In this document: in pieces, positions 28,401 through 36,287 of the stretch
Layout of the letters: every line of letters begins with the position of its first letter
Numbering within the stretch: position 1 is the first letter of the stretch
Assembly: GCF_000714815.1 (NCBI RefSeq)
Contig: NZ_JMIH01000023.1
Coordinates: 248,001-312,000 of the forward strand
Reading direction: 5' to 3'
From: Anditalea andensis
GTDB lineage: Bacteria > Bacteroidota > Bacteroidia > Cytophagales > Cyclobacteriaceae
Length of the DNA: 64,000 nucleotides
Position numbers and translations under genes: made by a program
The notes under the pieces: generated by a model
What the model was told of the DNA's origin: nothing
What the model saw: only the letters and a program-made list of their open reading frames with translations
Database searches by the model: none

Positions 28401-28667
28401 CATACTTCCTTCACTGCTGGATGTACTTTCCATATAGTCCATGCCTGGGGTACCATTGATCTCTCTCTCTAGAATGGTAGTAACTGTCTGCTCAATGGTC
28501 TCTGCATCAGCACCTGTATACATTGCGCTGACCTGAATCACAGGAGGAGTGATCTGGGGATATTGACTGACCGGCAGATCCACTATCGCCAATATGCCAA
28601 GCAAAAGAATAAAGATAGATACGACGATAGCACTATTAGGCCTTTTTATAAAAGTTTCTGCTATCAT
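25491..28667 (-). CDS. RND efflux transporter permease, HAE1/AcrB type
   Basis: This inner-membrane proton-driven pump has 1058 residues with the usual two repeats of six membrane segments and large periplasmic loops. It begins FIKRPNSAIVVSIF. FVLAIGIVVDDAIVVVEA (segment 4, with the proton-relay Asp pair), GFIPGIMGRLYQQFA and the second-repeat LLVMVGLAAKDSILIVEFA are HAE1-family signatures. Its start overlaps the stop of the membrane fusion protein gene by 4 nt. It forms the last gene of a TolC-MFP-RND operon and should export hydrophobic drugs or metabolites. No regulator is adjacent. Confidence 0.93.
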   Translation of the reverse strand: MIAETFIKRPNSAIVVSIFILLLGILAIVDLPVSQYPQITPPVIQVSAMYTGADAETIEQTVTTILEREINGTPGMDYMESTSSSEGSMTINITFEIGTDIDVAAVEVQNRISVAEPLLPEEVRRLGITIRKRDPSLLMIVSLISPEGTHGIDFLSNYTNIFVKDELLRVEGVGDIFARAEDFSMRIWLKPDRLAQLGITASEVVSALADQNIQVAAGRVGAPPQAGYQAFEYSLFTDGRLETVEEFEQVILKADDQSNALVYLRDVARVELGRFDYAQNNFTDGHPAAYLIVYQTPGSNILDTDTGIRETMDRLAQNFPTDLEYVIPFESVSVVENSIGEVIKTLFIALALVSVVVFFFLQNWRAALIPILIIPVSIVGTFAVFVPLGFTINTLTLFGFVLAIGIVVDDAIVVVEATMAIMQKENIKAKEAVVKAMREISGPVIAMSLITAAVFVPVGFIPGIMGRLYQQFAMAIAVSGLISGFVALSLTPALCALLLKPTEVNEKSKGLNKLFYKFNGWFDRMTEKYIKKVKWSFGHPLYFVIGLVLLCVVSFFLFQLKPSGFVPTEDEGRLFVTYELPEGASTARSLETIHKLMAILEDQEEVGHFSAVTGLNAVNFATKSNSGTVFTQLKPWEERGGDGQDAFSVRDRLEKILAEELPEAEVVIIAPPALPGLGSVSGFTFILQELQSGGDIQDFEENLQAFVKEANQHENIGNAFSFFSASTPAYKFNLDRERTSRQGLNISEAYRTLQILLGSFYVNDFVLYGRSFRVMVQADSTYRESPERINQFFLRNPQGGLTPLSSLSEVELIETAPLIYHFNLFRSATVSGEAAEGSSSGESIAALQDLADEILPAGYGYEFAGLSREEVRSSGEIYLIFGLSIVFVFLCLTALYESWSVPFSVLLAVPTGVFGSIVALLLFPQLENNVYAQIGLLVMVGLAAKDSILIVEFAKERVDNGMPIKKAAKEAARLRLRPIIMTSMTFMLGVLPLAFASGAGALARQTIGVTVLGGMIGVTCLVIFLVPVLFVLISRRAYSKEELEALKIKANEGKSNDG

Positions 28668-29797
28668 CTCAACTTCGTTTTTTCAGCGTTTACAGGATCT
28701 CCATCACTTATTCTTTGTACACCTTTTACTATTACTTGTTGTCCTTCTTCTAGTCCTTCCAGTATGACCGTTCTGTCTCTGATGTTTCTTCCGGTATTTA
28801 CCTTGACCCCTTTGGCTTTATTATCTTCTACTATAAAAACAGAGAATTCTCCCATCTGCTCTATCACCGCCGCTTGGGGTATGGTCAGTACCTCCTCAGG
28901 CAGATCGTCTTTTACCGTAAGATTTGCACTTAGTCCTGGCCTGAGTAAATTGTCAGGGTTATCAAACCTTAACCTGATCTGTATAGTACCGGTATTCCTA
29001 TCCACCGCCCTGTCTATAATATCTATCTGCCCGCCATATGGGTACATCTCCCCGTCCGGTAATCTCAGCAAAAATATGGAATCCCTTTCCGCAGTAGGAC
29101 TTTCCTGTAACTGAATAAATTTCCTTAAATACCTTTCTTCTGGGTAAAAATCCACACCTATGGGATCATCTTTAGAAATAGTATTCAGAAGTGTCTCTCC
29201 GGGGCTTACCAAAGACCCCTGCCTCACCTGGGAAAAACCTACAGTCCCATCTAGTGGGGCATGAATACTGGCATACCTGAGATCTATTAATGCATTTTCC
29301 AAATTGGATCTTGCTGACCTTACTTCTTGTTCGGCCGTTCTGAGAGCCGTAACAGCATCATCATAAATCTGTATCGCAATGGCATCCTCTGCCATTAAGG
29401 CCTCATACCGCTGTACATCCCTTTTTATCCTTTCAAAATTTGCTTCTGCTATGGACAATGACGAAGCGGCCTGTTCTCTCCTAGCTTCATATCGAGTTTG
29501 ATCTATGGTGTACATCAACTGGCCTTTTTTCACCTTTTGCCCTTCTTTTACATGGACCCCTGTGACATATCCTACTACATCTGCTCTTAGGTCTATTTCT
29601 TCCAAAGCTATAACCGTAGCTGGATACTGCTGGGTAAACCTAACCTCTTCACTGATTACTTCTACAGTGGTTACCCTGGTAGGCAGCTCCTCTTCCTCTT
29701 CTTCAGCACAGCTGCTCATACATATCATCCCTATCAGGAAAATATTTCTAAATGTTATCCTAAGTTTCAAGCCTGTATACTTAATATTGCCCCCCAT
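28664..29797 (-). CDS. RND efflux membrane fusion lipoprotein (periplasmic adaptor)
   Basis: This periplasmic adaptor of 377 residues links the RND pump to the outer-membrane channel. It carries an N-terminal lipoprotein signal with CMSSC, an acidic stretch (EEEEEE), a lipoyl/barrel-sandwich domain with LRADVVGYVTGVHVKEGQKVKKGQ, a coiled coil from about residue 100 to 170, and a beta-barrel C-terminal part. It starts 3 nt after the stop of the channel gene and overlaps the pump gene by 4 nt. Confidence 0.92.
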   Translation of the reverse strand: MGGNIKYTGLKLRITFRNIFLIGMICMSSCAEEEEEELPTRVTTVEVISEEVRFTQQYPATVIALEEIDLRADVVGYVTGVHVKEGQKVKKGQLMYTIDQTRYEARREQAASSLSIAEANFERIKRDVQRYEALMAEDAIAIQIYDDAVTALRTAEQEVRSARSNLENALIDLRYASIHAPLDGTVGFSQVRQGSLVSPGETLLNTISKDDPIGVDFYPEERYLRKFIQLQESPTAERDSIFLLRLPDGEMYPYGGQIDIIDRAVDRNTGTIQIRLRFDNPDNLLRPGLSANLTVKDDLPEEVLTIPQAAVIEQMGEFSVFIVEDNKAKGVKVNTGRNIRDRTVILEGLEEGQQVIVKGVQRISDGDPVNAEKTKLR

Positions 29798-29800
29798 TGA

Positions 29801-31144
29801 TTAATAAATATCGACTTCTAATTGCCCTCTTGCCTTCAATAAGTCCAGTTTACTGCCCATTAATCTAAACACAGCATTATAGTAGTTGATCCTGGATGTT
29901 CTCAAATCTGTCTCAGCCTGGATTACTTCCAGAAAATTTTTAATACCAGCCTCATATTGAAGACTTACCGTATTATATATTTCTTCTGCTAACTGATTAT
30001 TCCCTTCCAAAATATACATCTGGTATAAATTGGATTTATAATTGCTCAGTGCTTCTTGGTGTTCTCTTTGTAGCTGTAACGAAAGATTGTCCTGAGCCAG
30101 CTCCAGCTGCCTTAGCTCCAGGTTAGCCACTCTAATATCATGGTTTCTTTTACCTCCCTGAAATATAGGGAAGCTCAACCTTAATCCGGCCAGAGAATTG
30201 GGATATGCTCTGTCAAATAACTGGTCCCCAAAGGGAGACTGATAGATGATATTATAGTTGAGAAATGCACTTAGCTGGGGGATATAGGTTCTCTTAAAAA
30301 AACTAACATTCATATCCTGCAGAGACTGCTGAAGCTGGATCTGGTGGATTTCCGGACGCTGGGAGATGTCCACTCCCTCTAAAGTATCCACCATAGCACC
30401 TGATATCATTCCTTCCAGATCATAAGCCAAGGTGATGGGCTCATCTATTCCCAGCCCGCTCAACTCCCTAAGCAATGCCATCCTTACTTCAAATGTTTCC
30501 CTGGACTGGTATAGGGAGGAACGGGTGTTTTGAAGTGTAATAGTGGCACGTTTATAATCTATATTGTCCGTAATGCCTGCTTCATAAAGTGATCTGGCAT
30601 CCCTCAGCTGCCTCTCTTGCCGCTGTAGATCTTCCTCTGTGATCCTGATCTGTTCTTGGCTGAGCAATACTTCATAAAAAGCTTTACTTACCTCTATTTT
30701 AAAATCTATTAAAAAAATTTTCAGCTGCTGATCTGTTTCTCTTCTTCTCAGGTTGGCCTGATCTTTTGCCAGAATCAGCTGATTATTAAAAATAGGCTGA
30801 TCTAGAAAAAAATTTAAATTAGAATTATACGGCACCCCGGTTCTTACCTCCTGAAACTGCCCAGATGTCGGATTATTAAAATCCGGAAAGATAGCTACCG
30901 GCTGTTCAAAATACCGAAAATAATCACCGTCTAAACCAATCTGCGGTAACCATCCTGATAAATCTGACCTTACACGTGCATCTGTAAGGTCCTTCTCTAA
31001 TAAAGTTTGTTTTAAAAGAGGCTGATTATTATAACTAAACTTCAAGATTTCCTCTAAAGTATATTCAACCGTCTGAGCCCTTGCCATTGGCATACCGATA
31101 CCCCATATAATCAAACTTAAAAAGACAATAAAGCTTTTATACAT
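29801..31144 (-). CDS. TolC family outer-membrane efflux channel
   Basis: This is the outer-membrane component of 447 residues. The signal peptide ends at MARAQ. The rest is mostly long amphipathic helices in two repeats, with the LRLSFPIFQGGKRNHDIRVA motif near residue 330 and a closing helix rich in leucine, typical of the OEP family. It is the first gene of the efflux operon; the 295-nt spacer upstream should hold the promoter. Confidence 0.9.
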   Translation of the reverse strand: MYKSFIVFLSLIIWGIGMPMARAQTVEYTLEEILKFSYNNQPLLKQTLLEKDLTDARVRSDLSGWLPQIGLDGDYFRYFEQPVAIFPDFNNPTSGQFQEVRTGVPYNSNLNFFLDQPIFNNQLILAKDQANLRRRETDQQLKIFLIDFKIEVSKAFYEVLLSQEQIRITEEDLQRQERQLRDARSLYEAGITDNIDYKRATITLQNTRSSLYQSRETFEVRMALLRELSGLGIDEPITLAYDLEGMISGAMVDTLEGVDISQRPEIHQIQLQQSLQDMNVSFFKRTYIPQLSAFLNYNIIYQSPFGDQLFDRAYPNSLAGLRLSFPIFQGGKRNHDIRVANLELRQLELAQDNLSLQLQREHQEALSNYKSNLYQMYILEGNNQLAEEIYNTVSLQYEAGIKNFLEVIQAETDLRTSRINYYNAVFRLMGSKLDLLKARGQLEVDIY

Positions 31145-31439
31145 AAAGAATATTCAGTTCCAGTCTATAATTTAAAAAAAAGATGCGTCCTGTTCAAAAA
31201 CTCTCTGCCCTTTTATTTGTTTCAACTTTTTATTTAAATTACCCTTAATCATTGATGATCACACCAGCCAAACCTTACTTTGGTGCCAACTAAATTTTCT
31301 GACAATCAAATATCTATAGGCCTTAAAATAGTATAAGCTTACTATTTTAAATTTAAACTATAATAAGCGCTTTAATAGCTAGGTAAAATAAATCTATTTC
31401 TTTAATTTTCTCCTGATTAAACTTACCAACTAATAATAT

Positions 31440-31820
31440 ATGAAAAAAATATCCATTATCACCTGTCTGTTATTATTCACGGCAGGATTTGCCAGTGCTC
31501 AGAATGAATTAAACATTACCGGAAAAGTAACTGTACATGAAACAGATAATGACGGCAAGCATTTCAGCTATGTCATCGTCAATGAGGGGGAGGAGACCAT
31601 AGAAGGAGGCACTTATAGAGTTTACTTAAAAGTAAATAAAAAATACATCAGTTTCGATCGCAACACCTCCGACTTGGAGCCTGGCAAAGCTGTCCGTTAT
31701 GAAAGTAATAGGGTATACCACAAAGATCCCAAAACAGATGAATTAAAATATACTCTGGAACTGACCCAAAAAAAACCGAAAAACCGAAAAAAACTTGAAG
31801 AAGGCACTATAAGTCTTTAA
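31440..31820 (+). CDS. Secreted protein of unknown function
   Basis: The 126-residue product has a clear signal peptide (GFASAQ near residue 21), then a beta-rich segment with SYVIVNEGEETIEGGTYRVYLKVNKKYISFD and a basic C-terminal tail (KKPKNRKK). The beta pattern resembles a CARDB-like or other immunoglobulin-like fold found in Bacteroidota secreted proteins. It is probably periplasmic. It stands alone with a terminator after it. I cannot assign a function. Confidence 0.65.
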   Translation: MKKISIITCLLLFTAGFASAQNELNITGKVTVHETDNDGKHFSYVIVNEGEETIEGGTYRVYLKVNKKYISFDRNTSDLEPGKAVRYESNRVYHKDPKTDELKYTLELTQKKPKNRKKLEEGTISL

Positions 31821-31834
31821 TATACTAGAACACC

Positions 31835-31865
31835 AGGGCAGTTAAAGCGATGACTGCCCTTTTGC
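31835..31865 (+). terminator. Terminator after the secreted protein gene
   Basis: AGGGCAGT (31835-31842) and ACTGCCCT (31853-31860) form an 8-bp stem with a 10-nt loop, followed by TTTT. Confidence 0.7.
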
Positions 31866-31991
31866 ATTCCCCCCGTAGATAGCTACTTATGTATCCATGG
31901 GCATAGTAGTGAAAATCATAGAATTTGCCTTTCCCCTATATTCATTTGACATATATACGGGAAATCAAACAGCCATCAATCCAACATTCCC

Positions 31992-33062
31992 ATGCAGCTT
32001 TTTAAATGCGATCATTGCGACCAACCGGTCTATTTTGATAATACCTTCTGCAGTTATTGTCAAAATCTGCTAGGTTTTGACGGTATATCATTATCTATGA
32101 TTTCATTGCACAAAAACAATGACGGGACCATGACAGCTGCCGGATCAGGGATTAATTATCATTATTGTATTAACCATAAACATGATGTCTGTAACTGGAT
32201 CATACCTGATAGTGATCCGGCGACCATCTGTATCGCGTGTGCTCCAAACAGGACGGTGCCTAATACCTCCATCCCAGAACATTTGGATAGGTGGAAAACC
32301 ATCGAACAAGCCAAACATAGACTCATGTACGCGCTGCTAAAATGGAGTCTCCCAGTAAAAAGTAAGATATTGGATCCTGACAACGGACTGGCCTTTGACT
32401 TCAAATCTGATGAATACCTTCCTGAAGGGCAGAGGGTAATGACTGGACATGCCAGTGGTCTAATTACCATGAATATAGCGGAAGCCGATGATGTAGAACG
32501 GGAAATGGCCAAAAAAAACATGGACGAAGTCTATAGGACGGTACTGGGACATTTTAGGCATGAAATAGGCCATTATTATTGGGATCTACTCATATCAGGA
32601 TCAGAATTTTTAGGAGAATTCCGCGAGTTATATGGAGACGAAGGATATAGCTACCAGGAAGCCCTCGACCGTTATTATAATAATGGGGCACCCGAAGACT
32701 GGCGTGAACACTATATCAGTGCCTATGCGACCATGCACCCCTGGGAAAGCTGGGCAGAGACATGGGCACATTATATGCATATCACCGATACTCTTGAAAC
32801 TGCTTATTCTTATGGATTGACCATAGCCCCTACAGTGGCGCCAGTAAATGCCGGTCTCGCAGCACAAATAGATGTAAATGCATATAATTGTGATGATTTT
32901 GATAAAATCTATGAAAAATGGCTGCCTCTGTCCATTATGATGAACAGCTTAAACCGTTCGATGGGGGCTCAGGACCTCTACCCATTTATCATCAATCCTT
33001 CCGTTAAAGAGAAATTAAGATTTATTCATAAGGTCATCCATTCACAAAAAAACAAACATTGA
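31992..33062 (+). CDS. Zinc-ribbon putative metallopeptidase
   Basis: The protein has 356 residues and no signal peptide. A zinc ribbon opens it (C6, C9, C20, C23, and a later CNWI...CIAC). The central RHEIGHYYWD contains a metallopeptidase HExxH motif (H190, E191, H194), followed by a conserved WESWAETWAHYMHI helix likely giving the third ligand. This combination matches the Bacteroidota/proteobacterial zinc-binding metallopeptidase family (PF15887-like). It is cytoplasmic as far as can be seen; substrates are unknown. The next gene starts 45 nt later. Confidence 0.83.
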   Translation: MQLFKCDHCDQPVYFDNTFCSYCQNLLGFDGISLSMISLHKNNDGTMTAAGSGINYHYCINHKHDVCNWIIPDSDPATICIACAPNRTVPNTSIPEHLDRWKTIEQAKHRLMYALLKWSLPVKSKILDPDNGLAFDFKSDEYLPEGQRVMTGHASGLITMNIAEADDVEREMAKKNMDEVYRTVLGHFRHEIGHYYWDLLISGSEFLGEFRELYGDEGYSYQEALDRYYNNGAPEDWREHYISAYATMHPWESWAETWAHYMHITDTLETAYSYGLTIAPTVAPVNAGLAAQIDVNAYNCDDFDKIYEKWLPLSIMMNSLNRSMGAQDLYPFIINPSVKEKLRFIHKVIHSQKNKH

Positions 33063-33106
33063 CAGCTGTATCCAGTTTTTAGATAAAAACAAAGGTTCCA
33101 TTTTGC

Positions 33107-33604
33107 ATGAACGATCTCCCATATAACATCCCTGCTCAGACGCGTATAGGCCACATACATCTAAAGGTATCGGACCTGCAGCGATCAATTGATTTTTATT
33201 GTGGGCTGTTGGGATTTGAAATCACTCAAAAATATGGCAATGATGCTGCATTTATTTCTGCCGGAGGGTATCACCACCATATCGGACTCAATGTGTGGTT
33301 TAGCAAAGGAAGCAGTCCTGCCCCCGAGCGGGCTCCAGGGCTCTTTCACACTGCTATTCTGTATCCTGCCCGAAAAGATTTAGCTGAAATATATCTCAGG
33401 ATACAAAAAGCAGGATATCCCTTTACAGGCGCAGCTGATCATGGCGTCTCCGAAGCGCTATATTTAAATGATCCTGATGATAACGGGGTGGAGTTATATT
33501 GGGATAGGCCTATAGAGCAATGGCCTAAAAACAGTGAAGGAACCCTACATATGTATACCCGCCGGTTAGATATGGAGGATTTACTATCAGAGCTGAATAT
33601 ATAA
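33107..33604 (+). CDS. VOC family protein (glyoxalase/catechol dioxygenase-like)
   Basis: This is a 165-residue vicinal-oxygen-chelate protein with two beta-alpha-beta-beta-beta modules: GHIHLKVSDLQRSIDFYCGLLGFE near the N-terminus and HGVSEALYLNDPDDNGVELYWDRP near the C-terminus. The first histidine, HHHIGLNVW and the glutamate of VELYWDRP look like metal ligands. The latter resembles CatE-like extradiol enzymes. The substrate is not known. Confidence 0.83.
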   Translation: MNDLPYNIPAQTRIGHIHLKVSDLQRSIDFYCGLLGFEITQKYGNDAAFISAGGYHHHIGLNVWFSKGSSPAPERAPGLFHTAILYPARKDLAEIYLRIQKAGYPFTGAADHGVSEALYLNDPDDNGVELYWDRPIEQWPKNSEGTLHMYTRRLDMEDLLSELNI

Positions 33605-33643
33605 AATTTTATCGTCTTCTCCGCAATAAATTAAATCCTAAAG

Positions 33644-34084
33644 ATGAACAGTGCACCCAACATGGACAGATTTATAAAAGCTCAGCAAAACATCTATGCC
33701 CAAGTGGTAACTGAGCTGAAAGCAGGCAAAAAAAGAACGCATTGGATGTGGTTTATTTTTCCTCAGATCCAAGGATTGGGTTCCAGCCCTATGGCTGTAA
33801 AATATGGACTGAACGGAATAGAAGAAGCAATGGCCTATTATGCCCATCCTATATTAGGTGTCCGCTTAAAAGAGTGTACGCAAATACTCCTCTCATTAGA
33901 AAATCCAGATGTTGATGCTATTTTCGGATATCCTGACCATCTAAAGCTAAAATCTTCCCTAACACTTTTCTCAATTATCGCCGAGGACTCTGTATTTAAC
34001 ACGGCCATCAGCCGTTTGTTCCAAGGGCAAAAAGATGAACTTACACTTCGTCTCATCAATGGTGAAAATCCACATAAAAGGTAA
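33644..34084 (+). CDS. DUF1810 family protein
   Basis: The protein has 146 residues. The segments FIKAQQNIYAQVVTELKAGKKRTHWMWFIFPQI, KYGLNGIEEAMAYYAHPILGVRL and ENPDVDAIFGYPDHLKLKSSLTLF match the DUF1810 pattern. Its function is unknown. An internal Met at 33662 is an equally good start. Confidence 0.85.
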   Translation: MNSAPNMDRFIKAQQNIYAQVVTELKAGKKRTHWMWFIFPQIQGLGSSPMAVKYGLNGIEEAMAYYAHPILGVRLKECTQILLSLENPDVDAIFGYPDHLKLKSSLTLFSIIAEDSVFNTAISRLFQGQKDELTLRLINGENPHKR

Positions 34085-34312
34085 AGCTACCATATCATCC
34101 TAGACTCCTAAAAATCCCAAAAAAGTAACAGGGATAAGCTTTACATAATCTATAACATTTTGCAGTCAGCCAAGCCGCTTGACCAAGGTGATTTTCGTTT
34201 ACCCATCCGATATCAGCATTAATTTATAACCATCCTACTGAACAAATATGCATGTATACCTTTTAATAATATAGAAAAGGGTAATAACGGCATAATTAAA
34301 GATATAGTTTAA

Positions 34313-35077
34313 ATGAATGATTTAGAAAAATATTTTAGAAATAACGAAGACAGACTGATCCACAAGTGGATACATTTTTTTGATGTATATGACAGACATT
34401 TTTCTAGATTTAGAGATCAGGAAATTACTATATTGGAAATAGGGGTATCTCAAGGCGGAAGCCTTCAAATGTGGAAAAATTACTTTGGCCCAAAAGCTAA
34501 AATCTATGGAATAGATATAAATCCTCAATGTAAACAGTTAGAAGAGAAGAACATAGAAATATTTATAGGCTCCCAGGCTGATAGGGATTTTTTAAAGAAT
34601 GTGAAAGCCCAAATTCCCCATGTGGATATTCTTATCGATGATGGAGGACATACTATGGAGCAGCAGATAGTCACCTACGAAGAAATGTTTGACCATGTAA
34701 AAGATAATGGAGTCTACCTGGCTGAGGACCTTCACACTTCCTATTGGCTAAAGTTCGGAGGCGGATACCAAAGAAAAGGTACTTTTATAGAATACAGCAA
34801 AAAATTCATAGATTATCTAAATGCCCATCATTCTGAACAAAAAACATTAAAAGTAAACCATTTTACCAATTCGGTCGACTCCATTCACTACTATGACAGC
34901 ATATTGGTTTTGGAGAAAAAGAAACGGGAGGCACCCTATCATTTGCAGACAGGAACGGCAAGTTTTCCTTTGAAAAAGGAAAAAAGAAACCTATTAAGAA
35001 AAACTAAAGATCTGGCCATAACGGTGGTCAATAAAGGGCTACGCTTATTTAATTTCAAAAGTTTTATTTGGAAATAA
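34313..35077 (+). CDS. Class I SAM-dependent methyltransferase
   Basis: The protein has 254 residues. A Rossmann methyltransferase core is visible: LEIGVSQGGSLQMW (motif I), IYGIDINPQC (acidic loop), DILIDDGGHTMEQQ and VYLAEDLHTSYW. The pattern resembles O-methyltransferases of the MycE/CmcI type that act on sugars or secondary metabolites. The C-terminal 50 residues are basic. It stands alone, so the substrate is not suggested by neighbours. Confidence 0.78.
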   Translation: MNDLEKYFRNNEDRLIHKWIHFFDVYDRHFSRFRDQEITILEIGVSQGGSLQMWKNYFGPKAKIYGIDINPQCKQLEEKNIEIFIGSQADRDFLKNVKAQIPHVDILIDDGGHTMEQQIVTYEEMFDHVKDNGVYLAEDLHTSYWLKFGGGYQRKGTFIEYSKKFIDYLNAHHSEQKTLKVNHFTNSVDSIHYYDSILVLEKKKREAPYHLQTGTASFPLKKEKRNLLRKTKDLAITVVNKGLRLFNFKSFIWK

Positions 35078-35320
35078 ACTCCCCCTGATGTAAACCCGGA
35101 CTTGCTTATTTCTTAATGGCAGGTAAAAAGCCAATGATTTACAGGAGTATAAACTGGCCACTGGTGATTTTATACTGTATTGAAACGAGCGTATTTCTCA
35201 TATGTGACTATTGATACCTTACTGCATCCGTTGGTCATTATATTTTCATCTGTCTTCTTTTTAAACAAATAGTGTTTTTTTAAGTTTTCCCAAACAGCAA
35301 AAATCTTAAAGAATGCACAC

Positions 35321-35950
35321 ATGCACCTCAACAAAACAAATATCCTCGAAACGGAAAAAATAAAAAGAATTAACCTTATCAATTCCATATCCGGAATTAA
35401 ACCAGCCAATTTGATCGGTACTGCGTCCAAAGATAAAAACAGTAATCTGGCTATATTCAGTTCTGTGATCCATCTGGGAAGTGATCCAGCACTTTTGGGA
35501 TTTATACTACGGCCTAAAGACGAGGTGCCGAGGCATACCTATGAAAACATTTTAGAGACGGAACATTATACGATCAATCAAGTAAATAAGTCCATCTCCA
35601 AACAGGCGCATTATACCGCCGCTAAATTTGACAGAGGAGTTTCTGAATTCGAACAGTGCAAACTGACAGAAGAATATTGTTATGGTTTTCATGCGCCATT
35701 TGTAAAAGAAAGCTTACTCAAAATCGGAATGAAATACCTAGAGAGTATTCCTATCAAAAGAAACGGCACTACACTGGTCATAGGAGAAATCCAGCATCTG
35801 ATTATAGCCGATCAGGCCATAAATGATGAAGGATATATAGATTATCAAATGTTAAATTCTTCAGGCATAGTGGGGCTAAACAGCTATTATACCCTAAATA
35901 AAAGTGAAGATTACCCTTACCCTCGTCCATCCGAATTACCTGACTTTTAA
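35321..35950 (+). CDS. Flavin reductase family protein (split-barrel flavoprotein)
   Basis: The protein has 209 residues and a flavin reductase-like split barrel: NLIGTASKDKNSNLAIFSSVIHLGSDPALLGFILRP, then a conserved HTYENILETEHYTINQV region. It likely binds FMN. It may reduce flavin or act as an oxidoreductase. It stands alone and has no obvious oxygenase partner. Confidence 0.82.
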   Translation: MHLNKTNILETEKIKRINLINSISGIKPANLIGTASKDKNSNLAIFSSVIHLGSDPALLGFILRPKDEVPRHTYENILETEHYTINQVNKSISKQAHYTAAKFDRGVSEFEQCKLTEEYCYGFHAPFVKESLLKIGMKYLESIPIKRNGTTLVIGEIQHLIIADQAINDEGYIDYQMLNSSGIVGLNSYYTLNKSEDYPYPRPSELPDF

Positions 35951-36287
35951 AGGTTCTTTATTAAAACAAAGCTTATAACAAAAAAGTAAGAACCATCATT
36001 TTCGATGGCATATTTTTTAAATCCCTTTATTTCTGGTCATGTTAAGTATCGGAAAGACATTAGCGTAGGTTGTGGCCTATGAACGTATTCAATTCTTCAT
36101 TTTTATTTTTATGAATGAATAGGCTGATCTGTTATGATATTTTTCATCCTAAGGATCAAGAGCTTTTTTAGGTTCCTATTGCTTAAAAAAGCCATCTTTT
36201 AGCACTCCAAAACAAAAATAAATTCCCGGCTGCATATAGGGCTTTCTTCATTAATATATTTATCTTGGTCCCCCCAACATACCCTAG
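35951..36287. other. Spacer upstream of the hybrid regulator gene
   Basis: This 337-nt AT-rich spacer has no gene or strong hairpin that I can see. It presumably holds the regulator's promoter. Confidence 0.45.
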